A stretch of DNA of 64,000 nucleotides, from positions 1 through 64,000 of the forward strand of contig JAWWNJ010000216.1 of NCBI GenBank assembly GCA_037176885.1, read 5' to 3'. Below the pieces are notes generated by a model. It saw nothing but the letters and a program-made list of their open reading frames with translations. It was not told the DNA's origin and searched no databases. Positions 54,803-64,000 of this stretch are shown here, one piece after another. Position numbers and translations under genes: made by a program. Every line of letters begins with the position of its first letter. Position 1 is the first letter of the stretch. Source of the stretch: Favolaschia claudopus. Lineage: Eukaryota > Basidiomycota > Agaricomycetes > Agaricales > Mycenaceae.

Positions 54803-56217
54803 GCTAAAATTTGGGTGTTTTGCCTTTTTCGGACATATGATCGCGCATCAGAATTTATTGATCAGATCATGGTGCTAGAAATATGCGCGTAGAAATTCTA
54901 CACTGCCTAGCGCTTTGATTTGGGCAAAGGCGTTCATTTGTGAGCACGAGTACAAAACAAATGAATCTAGTGTACTGAACCAATCACAGAGTCTGATGAC
55001 CGGCGCATATTGCATATTGAACTCAGAAGACAATTTTGACGCTCGTTCCCAAATCCCAGAACCACAGTTCCAGACTCCGAAGTCGAAAAAAAATCACCCC
55101 GGTTACAATCCCAGATTCACAGCATACGGGAGCAGACACACTCAATGAGCACTCGTAGGGTGACTCGTGAGCAACCTGAGCAAGAGATCCATAACGCAAC
55201 TCATCAAGGGCAAGCAGAGAGCAAGCAGCCTTCACCCGGACGTGGAAAGATGGCATGCAGAGTTTTGAGACTCGGAAACTCGGATACCGTGAAAATACCA
55301 TGATGACGCTCGTAGGGTATGAATTGATCCCATGAGACAAATGAGCTAAAGCCAGTTCCGGATCCGCATTGTCTATGTTCATGGTGGTTGAAGCAACGGT
55401 GGAAAAAGCTGAAGCAGCCCTAAGCAGGGGGGGGGGAGGGGAGCTGAGTGGAGAGGAGCTGAGTTGGAGCTGAACTCGAGGTGATTGCCTATCAGCTCGC
55501 TCGAGCTCGGAGTTGGGCCGAGGCAGCCTCAGGCAGCTTGGATTTCACATCCATAAACAGAAGTTTTCGTCCCACGCTCCCTCATCTGCTGGTTTTAAGC
55601 TGCGTTGCTCTGTTTCGACACCTCAAAAATGTGCTACAATTAGAGTATCATAAACATTTCCACAATAAAAAACTACACAGTTGATAAGTAAATTATGGAA
55701 TACGAAGCACAATTATCATACAAGTGAATAAAACGCAAAAATAAACCGGCGAAGCACAGGAAGATACTATAAGTCCCATGTTCTCCCTCAGGATAATTTC
55801 TAATGGTCCTGGTTTTGGCCGGGACCATTCTTCCATGCCTTCCACTTTGGAAATCTATTTGGAACAAGGGGTTAGTTTGTATAGGGCACACTCGGTCGTC
55901 GCGCCTCGCCGCGTCGAGGGCTCTGTAGTCGCGTTTTCTACGCGTCAAAACACTGCAATCAGTATGGAAACTCAAACCTGTACATGCTGTCCCACCCCAG
56001 ACATCTCATATTATGACGGCGGCGTAGCTTTGGCTTTGAGGCGGCCGTCACTGGCGGCAACCAGAGCCGTCGCGCCGCCACATTAGAGATCCAAGCGTTG
56101 AATACTACATAGTGTGTTCTGCGTGCGATAGGATAGTACAGATAATGTTGTGCACAGTAGAGCGCGCACACCTAAATAGTTTAACACACCCCCTCGCGCG
56201 AAGACTGGGCAAACGCG
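54803..56217. other. No gene recognised
   Basis: A G run (GGGGGGGGG) near 55427-55436 and several AGCTGAG repeats at 55440-55480. ORFs are short and unrecognised. Confidence 0.35.
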
Positions 56218-56742
56218 CTAGACCGCGACAGAGGGAGTAGTTTTCACCTTGCGACGGTTCCCCCGTCGAACCTTTCTCTTCCCAACCTGCACCCCCTCAA
56301 GCTCGACAGCGGCAGCGGCAGGCGAGACCGCGATAGAATCCTCATTGAAGAGGATGACCTCGTCGGGGTCGGAGGCAGCGCCAGGGAGGACGATGTCGAC
56401 GTCGGGAGCGTGCGCGACTACGGCGACATCATATTCGTCGTCTGAGTCGACTGACCAAGCGGCGGTCGCGTTCAAGAACTTATTCTTTACGTCGGCGGGC
56501 ATGTCAGCAACACAGCGTCGGGCGATGTGACCGGTGCGTCCGCAACGGTGGCAGACACCGTTCGCGTCCTTGGGGTTGCCCCAATCGAAGGCATCCTTGT
56601 TGCGCTTACGATCGCGAGCGGCAGCCATAGCTACTGGCTCGGGAGCGAGGGGATCATACTCATCCTCCGCCTTGCAGAAGACGCAGACAACAAAGATTAG
56701 GCGCAGTGGGCGGGGCCCATAACCTCTTGAAGGTGGGCGCAA
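56218..56742 (-). pseudogene. Retrotransposon Gag C-terminal part with CCHC knuckle
   Basis: A 174-codon frame has one zinc knuckle, CHRCGRTGHIARRC (C-x2-C-x4-H-x4-C), followed by VADMPADVKNKFL, an acidic middle and a basic Lys/Arg-rich tail. This is the nucleocapsid part of a retrotransposon Gag (probably copia-like), which binds element RNA. The N-terminal capsid part is lost and no PR/IN/RT follows. The sequence GTGCACAGTAGAGCGCGCAC is found on both sides (about 56151 and 56829), as if the fragment lay between short direct repeats. Confidence 0.7.
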
Positions 56743-56864
56743 AAACGAGACAACGGAATGATTAGATCACAACCCTACTGTACATGGATGTGACCGAGAG
56801 TACATAAGATAAATGTCCGGCAACCGGGTGCACAGTAGAGCGCGCACACCTAAATATCTATATA

Positions 56865-57449
56865 AGATAGAGAGCGTGGGATCCCCGCACCTTACTTAAG
56901 CACGTTATGTAACGCTTATTAATCGTTCCCACGGCCAAATCCCCAGTCGCACAAAAAATTTCGTGCTCTTTCCGGCCTGCGGAAGGGCTGACCTACAGAC
57001 TTAGAAGACATTCTCGCTGTTTCGGCTCTGAAATTTTGGTTTTTGGTTCACTGCAAGGAGGTTCTGTCACTCATTGCGCCGCAAAGGTTTGACAGGTCCC
57101 ACCCTTAAGCGAGCTGCCAAAGCATGCCGAGATGACTATCCTGTGGCTGTGCTGGCCAAATTTTCCTCCGAAATTTTTGAAAAGTGTCCCATTTGGTGAG
57201 AAAACCACATAGAAACACTCAGAAAAAAAGTGGTCTGAATTTTTTTGTGGGTCATATAGCAAGAGACCAAGGGACATTTTGGCAACTCTGCCCAATAGGA
57301 ACCCTTCATTGAACCTCTATCTAAGACTTGTATTGGGCAAAATTCCCAATCCGGAACTTAGCATCGTGCTATAAGCCCTCGACGTCGAGCGTGACAATGT
57401 CACAGTGTGATGCTGACATAAGGGTGCGGGGATCCCACGCTCTCTATCT
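56865..57449. mobile_element. 585-bp TA-target element, AGATAGAGAGCG ends
   Basis: Ends AGATAGAGAGCGTGGGATCC / complement (about 30 bp), flanked by TA at 56863-56864 and 57450-57451. No gene inside. Confidence 0.82.
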
Positions 57450-58701
57450 TAAGAACCAAAGACTTCGTGTCTGGGTGGGACAAGACAAGAAAGAAACACT
57501 GTCTTAGCCTGGGAAGACAGTGTGCCGTTTTGTGATGCAGCAGAGAGGGGCCGATCTGATGTGACCTGATCCGAGCTTCTCCTCTTCTTCTACCACCACC
57601 ATCGACTTCCCGTTCACCCTCTCTCACCTCGCTAGAGCTCATCATTCACGACACTTTTGCTTCTGGGTTCATCCTCGCGCATCCCATCACCCCACGACCT
57701 GGCCGCCAGCGGCGAAGGCTCATCGCCGCTGTGTGTTCCCCACACCCACATCTATGTGGCTGTCCCATTGCCGAAACGAACGAAGCAATGAACAAAACAA
57801 ACGAAACGGACATTCGTATTGGCTGACCGCTAACAAAATGCCGTGAACCGCCCCACTGGTGCGTCATTTTGTCGAGATGTTGAGTTCGTGCCCGCATGCT
57901 CCACCCGTCTCTCTGCACGATGTCGATTCACTCGATGCTCAACCATGCCCGCCACAACGAGCCGTCTTCGCTCACTGCTGCCCAAGACGCCCTCTATGAC
58001 TCAGCCGGAGCCCTTTTTGCTTAGCAGAACAATGGAGCGCGAGGGGAATCTCGGCGAGCTGAGTGCAGTCAGTGGTGCACCTGTGGAGATCAGAGCGAAT
58101 TCTGTTTCAAGGAAGAGTCGGAATCAAGTCAGCAATTCAACAAAATGTCGTGCCGGACCCGTTCAAAAGTAATTTTTCCTTAGTCCGAGTCTGAACGGCG
58201 TTCGGCGGGCCAAAAGAGACGAAGGAAGAGAGAAGCAAAGGAAAAAGAGAACGATGGTCGTTTGGTATGCGAGACTTGCGATCTGAGGACTTCACACTGA
58301 TCTGAGGGGCACAGTCAGGCATTGTAAGGCCTGTATACTTGCCACGATCATTGGCTCAACGAGCACGTCGGCAACGAGAGCTCGCTCGCTGGTGAAATTG
58401 AGGATCTATTGGACATCGAGGGATATAAAGGTTGTCATAGGTCTCGAGCGCAAACGCTACGGCGGAAAGTTGAACAAGGGGAACAAAGGTTAAAGTTATC
58501 TCCTGAATGCGGTACGCGTCCACCCAATTGGAGCTGTATTGTCTAGCTTACTGTTTTGTTCGTCACAGATCCGACTCAGTCCTTAGATCAAGCCCTCGAC
58601 CACGAATACGATGTCAATCAGCCTCGCCGCAATAACCGATATCGGGAAAGTTACCGAAGTAGGATGCTTCGGTATGAGGATGAGGTTCGGCGAGGTGTTT
58701 A
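57450..58701. other. No gene recognised
   Basis: A plus-strand frame at 57843-58172 (109 codons) continues loosely into a Lys/Arg-rich segment with CETCDLR near 58270. It is too fragmentary to name. Confidence 0.35.
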
Positions 58702-59069
58702 CAGTTGCGGCGAAATTAAATGCATTACCATAAAAGGAAATTATCACCATTTTCATCCCCTCTGGCTTGGAAGCGCCGGGAGAAGGCTCGATATAGCTTC
58801 ATGATACGATGGCACGTCTGTCAGTGCAGTATGCAAGTATGAAGTAGGTCGTTTGCATCACGATTGAGCGAGAATGGTGGAATAAGCTGTAATCTAAATC
58901 GACCAATCGGAGCCCAGACTAACTTTCCCATGGATCATTTTCACTGCTAAAACATCTGAATTGGCGACACCAATGCTGACCTTGCGATGACTCGGCCGCG
59001 TTGCCCTGTCCAGAGCTGATTTAACAGAAATTTCCTTTTATGGTAATGCATTTAATTTCGCCGCAACTG
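58702..59069. mobile_element. Uninterrupted 368-bp CAGTTGCGGC-family element
   Basis: Ends CAGTTGCGGCGAAATTAAAT / complement, with TA at 58700-58701 and 59070-59071. It serves as the empty-site control for the nested element at 35895-38504: the same CTCGATATAGCTTCATG context carries just one TA. Confidence 0.92.
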
Positions 59070-59317
59070 TATGCTGAGGAACAACGACGGGAGATGATGC
59101 TTGGATGGCAACAAATTTCCCCAGGCATTTCAACATTGTAAACGGCTTAAGATGTATTTACTATATGTAAGAAACCAAGCCATTTGAGATGGAGTGAGCT
59201 CGCACACGGGGCCGCGAGGAGTCGACCGAAGGTCGGCGACGATTGGGACTGGCACCTGGTTTTCGTAGGGCAGAAGAGCGGAATCCCATGGCGAAGCATG
59301 GGCTCACTGCTATTTTT

Positions 59318-60709
59318 TAGTGGGATATCTCATAATGCATGAGGTCAAAATGCATAAACCTCATTATGCATCGACTTTTGGTGTTCACCGACTTGGTAGG
59401 CTGGAATTTTATGCATTATCCTCATAATGCCTATTGCATAGGGTGAAGAGCGCATTTATGCATTTTGAAATTGCAAAAATCGTACAATTTGGTGAATTTT
59501 ACCGCTCTCAGGACCAATTTAGACATATTCCGCACCCTGAATACACAGCCGCGTCATTTTTACCCCAAAATTTAGCCAAGTTCCTTGATCTGCTGGTTAT
59601 TACAGCTAATTTTGACAGGCTCCCGCCAACTTCCAAGTGATTCGGTGTTCGCCGGACTACCATATATAGTATTTTCGTGACAATGTCACGCATGTCACAT
59701 CGTGTGACATTATGCAGAAATGCATATCCTATTGGGAGTGGGCAGCGGTGGACATCAGATGGGCTGATGGCAGGCCCCACAGCCACATCAAATAGTGCCG
59801 CGCCAGAAACGTAGCACTTTGAGAATTGTAGGTTCGATATGAGCAAAGAATGCATGGAACCAGCTGGCTATTGCTTCAGAAAAGTCAATTGTCTAGTCAG
59901 AATTAATAAAATACAGACGATTGCTCAGCGAGAGGAAATTCGGAGTGAATGTCACGCTGTGTCACGCATCCAGTGCACCCAGAGGGTGACGGGACGGGAC
60001 GAAGTTTTTGAGCCTGTGCCGGCCCCGGCACACAAACTTTGAGAGACAAAGTTGGTTGGGAGATCAAAATCTATGATTTGGCCGAAGGGATTTCAGAGAA
60101 ATGAAGTTGGGGTCGAGATATGGTCTATGGCTAAGACCTAACTTTTTCAGTTTTTTAAAATTCAAAAATCCCTTCGGCCAAATCCTAGTTCTATATCTCA
60201 GTCACAACTTTGCCTCTCAACTTTTTCGGCATGGTGCGGCTGCCGCTCACAAAACGTCGCGGCGTTTCGGCCACGCCATTTGGCGGGGAGGCGGCATCAA
60301 TCAATATGTACAAGCAGAACACTGATGGCTCGATCGCTGCCCACTCCCAATCCTATACTTGAAAAGAGGGCCAGGCCATCAGTCGCGTGACTTTTGACAG
60401 AAAATCACGGGGTTTTGTCAACATCCTACAACACAACCGGCTGTCGAGATGTTGAAACTCACACGCGGTCCCCGGCGCCGCGCGCCGGCGAGTGCAGCGA
60501 GCGGCAGTGCGGCGCCGCGGGCAAGGAATCCAGCAAAAAAAATCCAGGCGGGGTTTGGGGCGGAGCCCCGACAAGCTGTGTACCCCCCGTAGGTAGGGAC
60601 GCGAGCGCAGCGAGCCGGCCCTGCCGAAGGCGGGGTGCTTAAGCTTGTTGCTCATAATGCATAGGCTTTGGGGGTCCACGGGCCTTATGCATTATGAGCT
60701 ATCCGACTG
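59318..60709. mobile_element. CAGTYGGATA-family element interrupted by about 0.92 kb
   Basis: Inverse copy of 39578-40048. Its left part (59318-59727) and right part (60648-60709) align with that copy in reverse. The intervening 59728-60648 is absent there. The left end has drifted (TAGTGGGATA). Confidence 0.85.
59728..60353. mobile_element. Inner inverted-repeat element
   Basis: CCTATTGGGAGTGGGCAGCG at 59728 is mirrored by CGCTGCCCACTCCCAATCCTA ending near 60355. Inside, GGCCGAAGGGATTT (60079-60092) and AAATCCCTTCGGCC (60167-60180) form a further hairpin. No gene. The 300 bp to its right (60354-60648) is GC-rich (GGCGCGCGCCGG-type) and unassigned. Confidence 0.65.
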
Positions 60710-60731
60710 TAGTCCATTTTTAAGATCAACG

Positions 60732-61098
60732 GGGTTAACCGACCGATCAGCTGGGTCCTCAACATGTTGAGTGCACAGCCACGATTCACACACCACAAGA
60801 CATCCCGGTACGCACCGAGGCTGAGTGTGACGTTGTCACAACCGTAACACTTAACAATATTCTGTCTTTTGTCCGCAATTTCTCGACCGTGCGGGCTTGC
60901 AGACCTTTGGCTTTGCTCGGGCTGTACAGATACGATATTCAAGCTATTTAATTGCGTGTTCTCTCATGCTGGGACGGCCCGAATGTTCGCAATTTGAATA
61001 AATTCTGACTTTTGGTGCGTACCGGGATGTCTTGTGGTGTGTGAATCGTGGCTGTGCACTCAACATGTTGAGGACCCAGCTGATCGGTCGGTTAACCC
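60732..61098. mobile_element. 367-bp element with 85-bp perfect inverted repeats
   Basis: 60732-60816 and 61014-61098 are exact inverted copies (GGGTTAACCGACCGATCAGC...). The 197-bp interior is non-coding. Perfect arms suggest recent insertion. Confidence 0.9.
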
Positions 61099-62000
61099 GC
61101 CTCTTGATGACTGACCCATGGACCTCCATTGCCCCTCACAAAAAATCGAATTGGTGGATACTAACACTCTACATAAAACTCTCTATGGGTTCCGAGCTTT
61201 AAAAGGAGTGATACCAGTGAAATTGAAGGAAATATTAACCTTGTCCAAATGGCGTGAAAAACCGCTTTTCCAGGACCCCGAACACTTGATTATCACCACC
61301 ACCCAGTCGCTATCCATCATTCAGGTTCTGAACGCCCCTTGAACCGCGCAGAAAATCCACCCACGGGTAGTTTTAAATGGCACAGGAGACCTGTATTCCT
61401 CTAATTGAACACGTCTAGACGCAAAAGAACAACCAAATTCATCATAGGCCCCGGGAAGTGGCCTTGCTTTCCTATCCCTAAAAGTTTATCTTCCTCTTAC
61501 AACGGTACAAGCCATCTTTATTCTTCTGTTGACATAAACTGATCGTTGTGGTATAGGGAGGGGAGGCTGAAGACGATACTAACGCCGACGCGGACGATGA
61601 AGCCGATGATGTCGAGGCCCCACTGTTCTCGCGCTACCACCGGCAATCTCGCCTTCGACTGAGCACCCACGCAAAAATCGACCACTTCCTCTTCAATCTC
61701 GGACCCAACATCTTCGAGAAAGCCGAGCACGATGCGCACGCTGGCGCCACACTTCGCACGCGCTTGGATGGCACTGACAAAACCCGGCACTGTCTCGGAG
61801 GAGGTCAAAAAGCTGACAATAAAGATAAACTTGAAGAAGACAAAGGCATGAGTAGGGCTAATGCTCTTAGATAGCATTGGCGGGGGCCGCCGATTTTTTA
61901 GGCCAAAAAAACGGATTTATTGCGATTTTATTATTCACGTGATGAACCTTGTGGGTTTTTGAGCCTAAAAACTGCTCAACGAGTGGGTTCTTGAGGCCGA
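61099..62000 (+). other. Unassigned open segments
   Basis: The plus strand at about 61560-61865 is open and encodes an acidic stretch followed by FSRYHRQSRLRLSTHAKIDH and FLFNLGPNIFEKAEHDAHAG, which looks like genuine protein but is not recognised. A shorter frame at 61118-61342 has no motif. Confidence 0.3.
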
Positions 62001-62271
62001 AATGGTGAAAATTTCCGGAGCAGGCTTGGCGGGAGCTTCCCGGGGCCTTTCATCATATTCTGGCCGATTTTGGCCCCACTTTGTTACACAAACTTGGTGG
62101 CTATCCAGCCAAAAGCAATGCAAAGACCCGGATACTCTGCACCAGGCATACACGATGGAGGCTCTAAGTATTCCTATTCACTTACCCCATGAAGCAATCA
62201 GTCATCTGGGTGCAAAGATAGGAATTTCCATATCCAGCTGGTAAGTACATAATTTGATTTCGCCGCAACTG
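62001..62271. mobile_element. One-ended CAGTTGCGGC-family copy
   Basis: Ends with the complement of CAGTTGCGGCGAAATCAAAT at 62271 plus TA. Sequence leftward (to about 62050) is similar in reverse to the interior of 31578-31957. The opposite end was not found, so the copy is truncated. Confidence 0.6.
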
Positions 62272-63263
62272 TATCTCGGCTTGCAGACGGTGCGGTAGAA
62301 GTTATTGGTGCAGGGGACTTCCGCTTATGAACGCGCTTTGAAACAAGGCCTATGGTCCTGTAGGCCTTTAAAATCATACTTAGGCGGGCTGTCCTTCAAT
62401 TCCTCCACCATATCTACCACCGTCGGCCGGACTACGCCCCGCTCTTTACTACCTTATAAGTTATAGGTAGCGAATATTCTTCGTCGGCGGTCTTCTGCCA
62501 CTTCGTCTCTAAATCCACATCCCTCGCAAGAATCCCCAAGCCGTTCTGCACCAGCCGTAGACTACCCCTTTTGACTCCTTGCAGGCTTGCCCCTTATGGT
62601 GGCTGCTTGAGGAGTCATGCTCCAACGGCAGGGGCTGTCCGTCCTTGTCTGCCATGGCGTATGTGAGGAAAGGGCTTGGTCTGAATTCATCGCTCCACAT
62701 GCGCTTAACATCCTCAAGAGTACGACTAAAGCTTTGAGATTGGAAAATCGGCGGCAGAAAATGCACTGACCCCGCGTACCACGGCTGTTCGTTTTGCATT
62801 TTCAGGTTCGCAAGTTGCAGATGGTTTCTGCTAAGGCCCCATGCGCATTATATACTGAAGACGGGCGGTAAAGAACAATAGAGAAATGGTGCTCTCTAAA
62901 TATTAGAGCCTTTGCGGTAGCTGCTGGCGGCTAATTTTTCTCACGACCCACTAAGCACCTGGTCTCAAGTAAGCCACCCTGAGCAGCTGTTAACGTTATG
63001 AAGGACATCTCAAGGTGGCTAACTTGGCCCAGTAGCATCAGCAGTCGTTGTGTGGCACGAGCCGCCAGTTCGTGTGGCGGCTCACCACAAAGGCTCTATT
63101 GTCTTGAACATGCGTCCAACAATGAAACAATAAGATTTGATATCAAAGGCACGGGTCATCAGAGTTATCATCAAACATTGCAGCTGTCACCGCTTCAGTC
63201 GCTGCATCGCAAAGGATGAAAAGCAACAAAAAAAAAGAAAAGAAAAAAGAAAAATAGCCGTGT
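62272..63263. other. No gene recognised
   Basis: ORFs up to 96 codons without motifs; an A-rich stretch at 63220-63260. Confidence 0.35.
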
Positions 63264-64000
63264 TTACATACGCGTTGCGGCTGGTACCACACATGCACCA
63301 CCACTACTCTTCAACGCGTTGGCAACCCGTCTAAGCTCGCTATTGAGCCTTATAGTAGATACAGATTTACTCTTGCGGTTTAAGTTACCGCGTTTGAGGT
63401 CAACTGATTCAGTTCCGTTCGAATCCTCCTCCGAGCGGATGAACTTGGATGCGACGGTTAGCAGCTTTTCCTCAAAGTGCGAGCTCAACTCTTCATACAT
63501 GTCTTTGAGAGGATCTTCCGCATTTAATTCAATTGCCGTAACTTAGTCAGTAGCGGGCCCATCTTGAATTGGGACTCGCCGTCGAAGTCTTGAAATGGGG
63601 TCCACATTTGGGTGAACACACCCAGCGCGGTGGATGATCTTGAGTCCAGGGTAGGCCGAAAAAACCGTTCCCCAAGTGAGAAGTCGTCGGTTGACATTCT
63701 GAAATGTTCGACTCCATGTTAGCGCTGCGTGGTCTGTGATAGCAGCCACAGTTTCACCTTCGAAAAAAGGTTGAGATTTGATTAGCACTTCTTTGAGGGC
63801 GAGAGCCTCACGCTCGGTGGGAGAATAGTTGCGTTCAGGTGACTTGAGAACGCGGGACCACTAAGCAACGAATCGTCCAATGTGAACGGTCGTGTCTTCG
63901 AAGTCAGAGGCCCAAGGTCCAGGTGTAGGGATGTCGTCAACACCCTTGACTGCGGTAACGAGGATTAGAACGGGCTCACTGTTTTTATATGCACGCTCCA
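63264..64000 (-). pseudogene. Ty3/gypsy RNase H fragment, running off the window
   Basis: The minus strand encodes WSRVLKSPERNYSPTEREAL followed by ITDHAALTWSRTFQNVNRRL and GLKIIHRAGCVHPNVDPISR, the C-terminal half of gypsy RNase H (E of TERE, D of TDH, D of NVDPISR). In-frame stops at 63861-63863 (TAG) and 63543-63545 (TAA) break it. The following DPLKDMYEELSSHFEEKLL segment belongs to the same family linker. Reverse transcriptase would lie beyond the right edge. It is a different lineage from the 2.5-kb element (no sequence overlap in motifs). Confidence 0.88.

Overview
The window looks like a transposon-saturated accessory region of an agaricomycete (mushroom-forming basidiomycete) genome. 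This is inferred from the very short GT-AG introns (about 43-66 bp), the F-box/leucine-rich tails, RecQ-type helicase fragments, and the mix of element types: Ty3/gypsy, Ty1/copia, Helitron-like, hAT-like and TA-target (Tc1/mariner-like) elements. No host housekeeping gene is recognised, and most coding sequence is element-derived or broken.

Layout. 0-6 kb: Helitron-type helicase scrap, then a Ty3/gypsy pol fragment (RNase H + integrase). 6-15 kb: hairpin and tandem repeats, and a chimeric ORF joining a transposase helix-turn-helix to an F-box-type LRR tail (10.4-11.3 kb). 15-22 kb: RecQ fragment, hairpin elements, and a decayed multi-exon transposase-like gene. 22.5-30 kb: a nested pair of DNA transposons. 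The inner one, 23032-29579, is structurally complete (about 75-bp terminal inverted repeats, perfect 7-bp target duplication TTGTTCA) and carries two intact spliced genes on the minus strand. Gene A encodes a 1002-aa protein with a Ulp1-type cysteine protease, SUMO-interaction-like motifs, a FAR1-type DNA-binding zinc finger and a CCHC knuckle. Gene B encodes a 670-aa nuclear-looking protein of no recognised family. No DDE catalytic core is recognised in either protein. This is the best candidate for an undescribed system.

31-38.5 kb: a 150-bp minisatellite, small orphan ORFs, and a stack of nested elements built around a near-perfect palindrome with roughly 1.05-kb arms; an uninterrupted copy of the outermost element at 58.7 kb shows the empty site. 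39-43.5 kb: RecQ fragment cut by a copia LTR that itself holds two TA-target elements, then two hAT-type non-autonomous elements. 44.7-48.9 kb: an apparently exact 2,096-bp tandem duplication. 49-54 kb: degenerate tandem repeats, an F-box/LRR relic and a copia 3' end. 56-62 kb: a CCHC gag-like ORF and several inverted-repeat elements, two of them nested. The right edge carries a decayed gypsy RNase H that continues past the window.

How it fits together: non-autonomous elements starting CAG/CAGT with TA duplications are numerous, and hAT-like ones with 8-bp duplications also recur. They have inserted into each other and into retroelement and F-box debris. Gene models are my own reading of splice sites and frames; no database search was possible.
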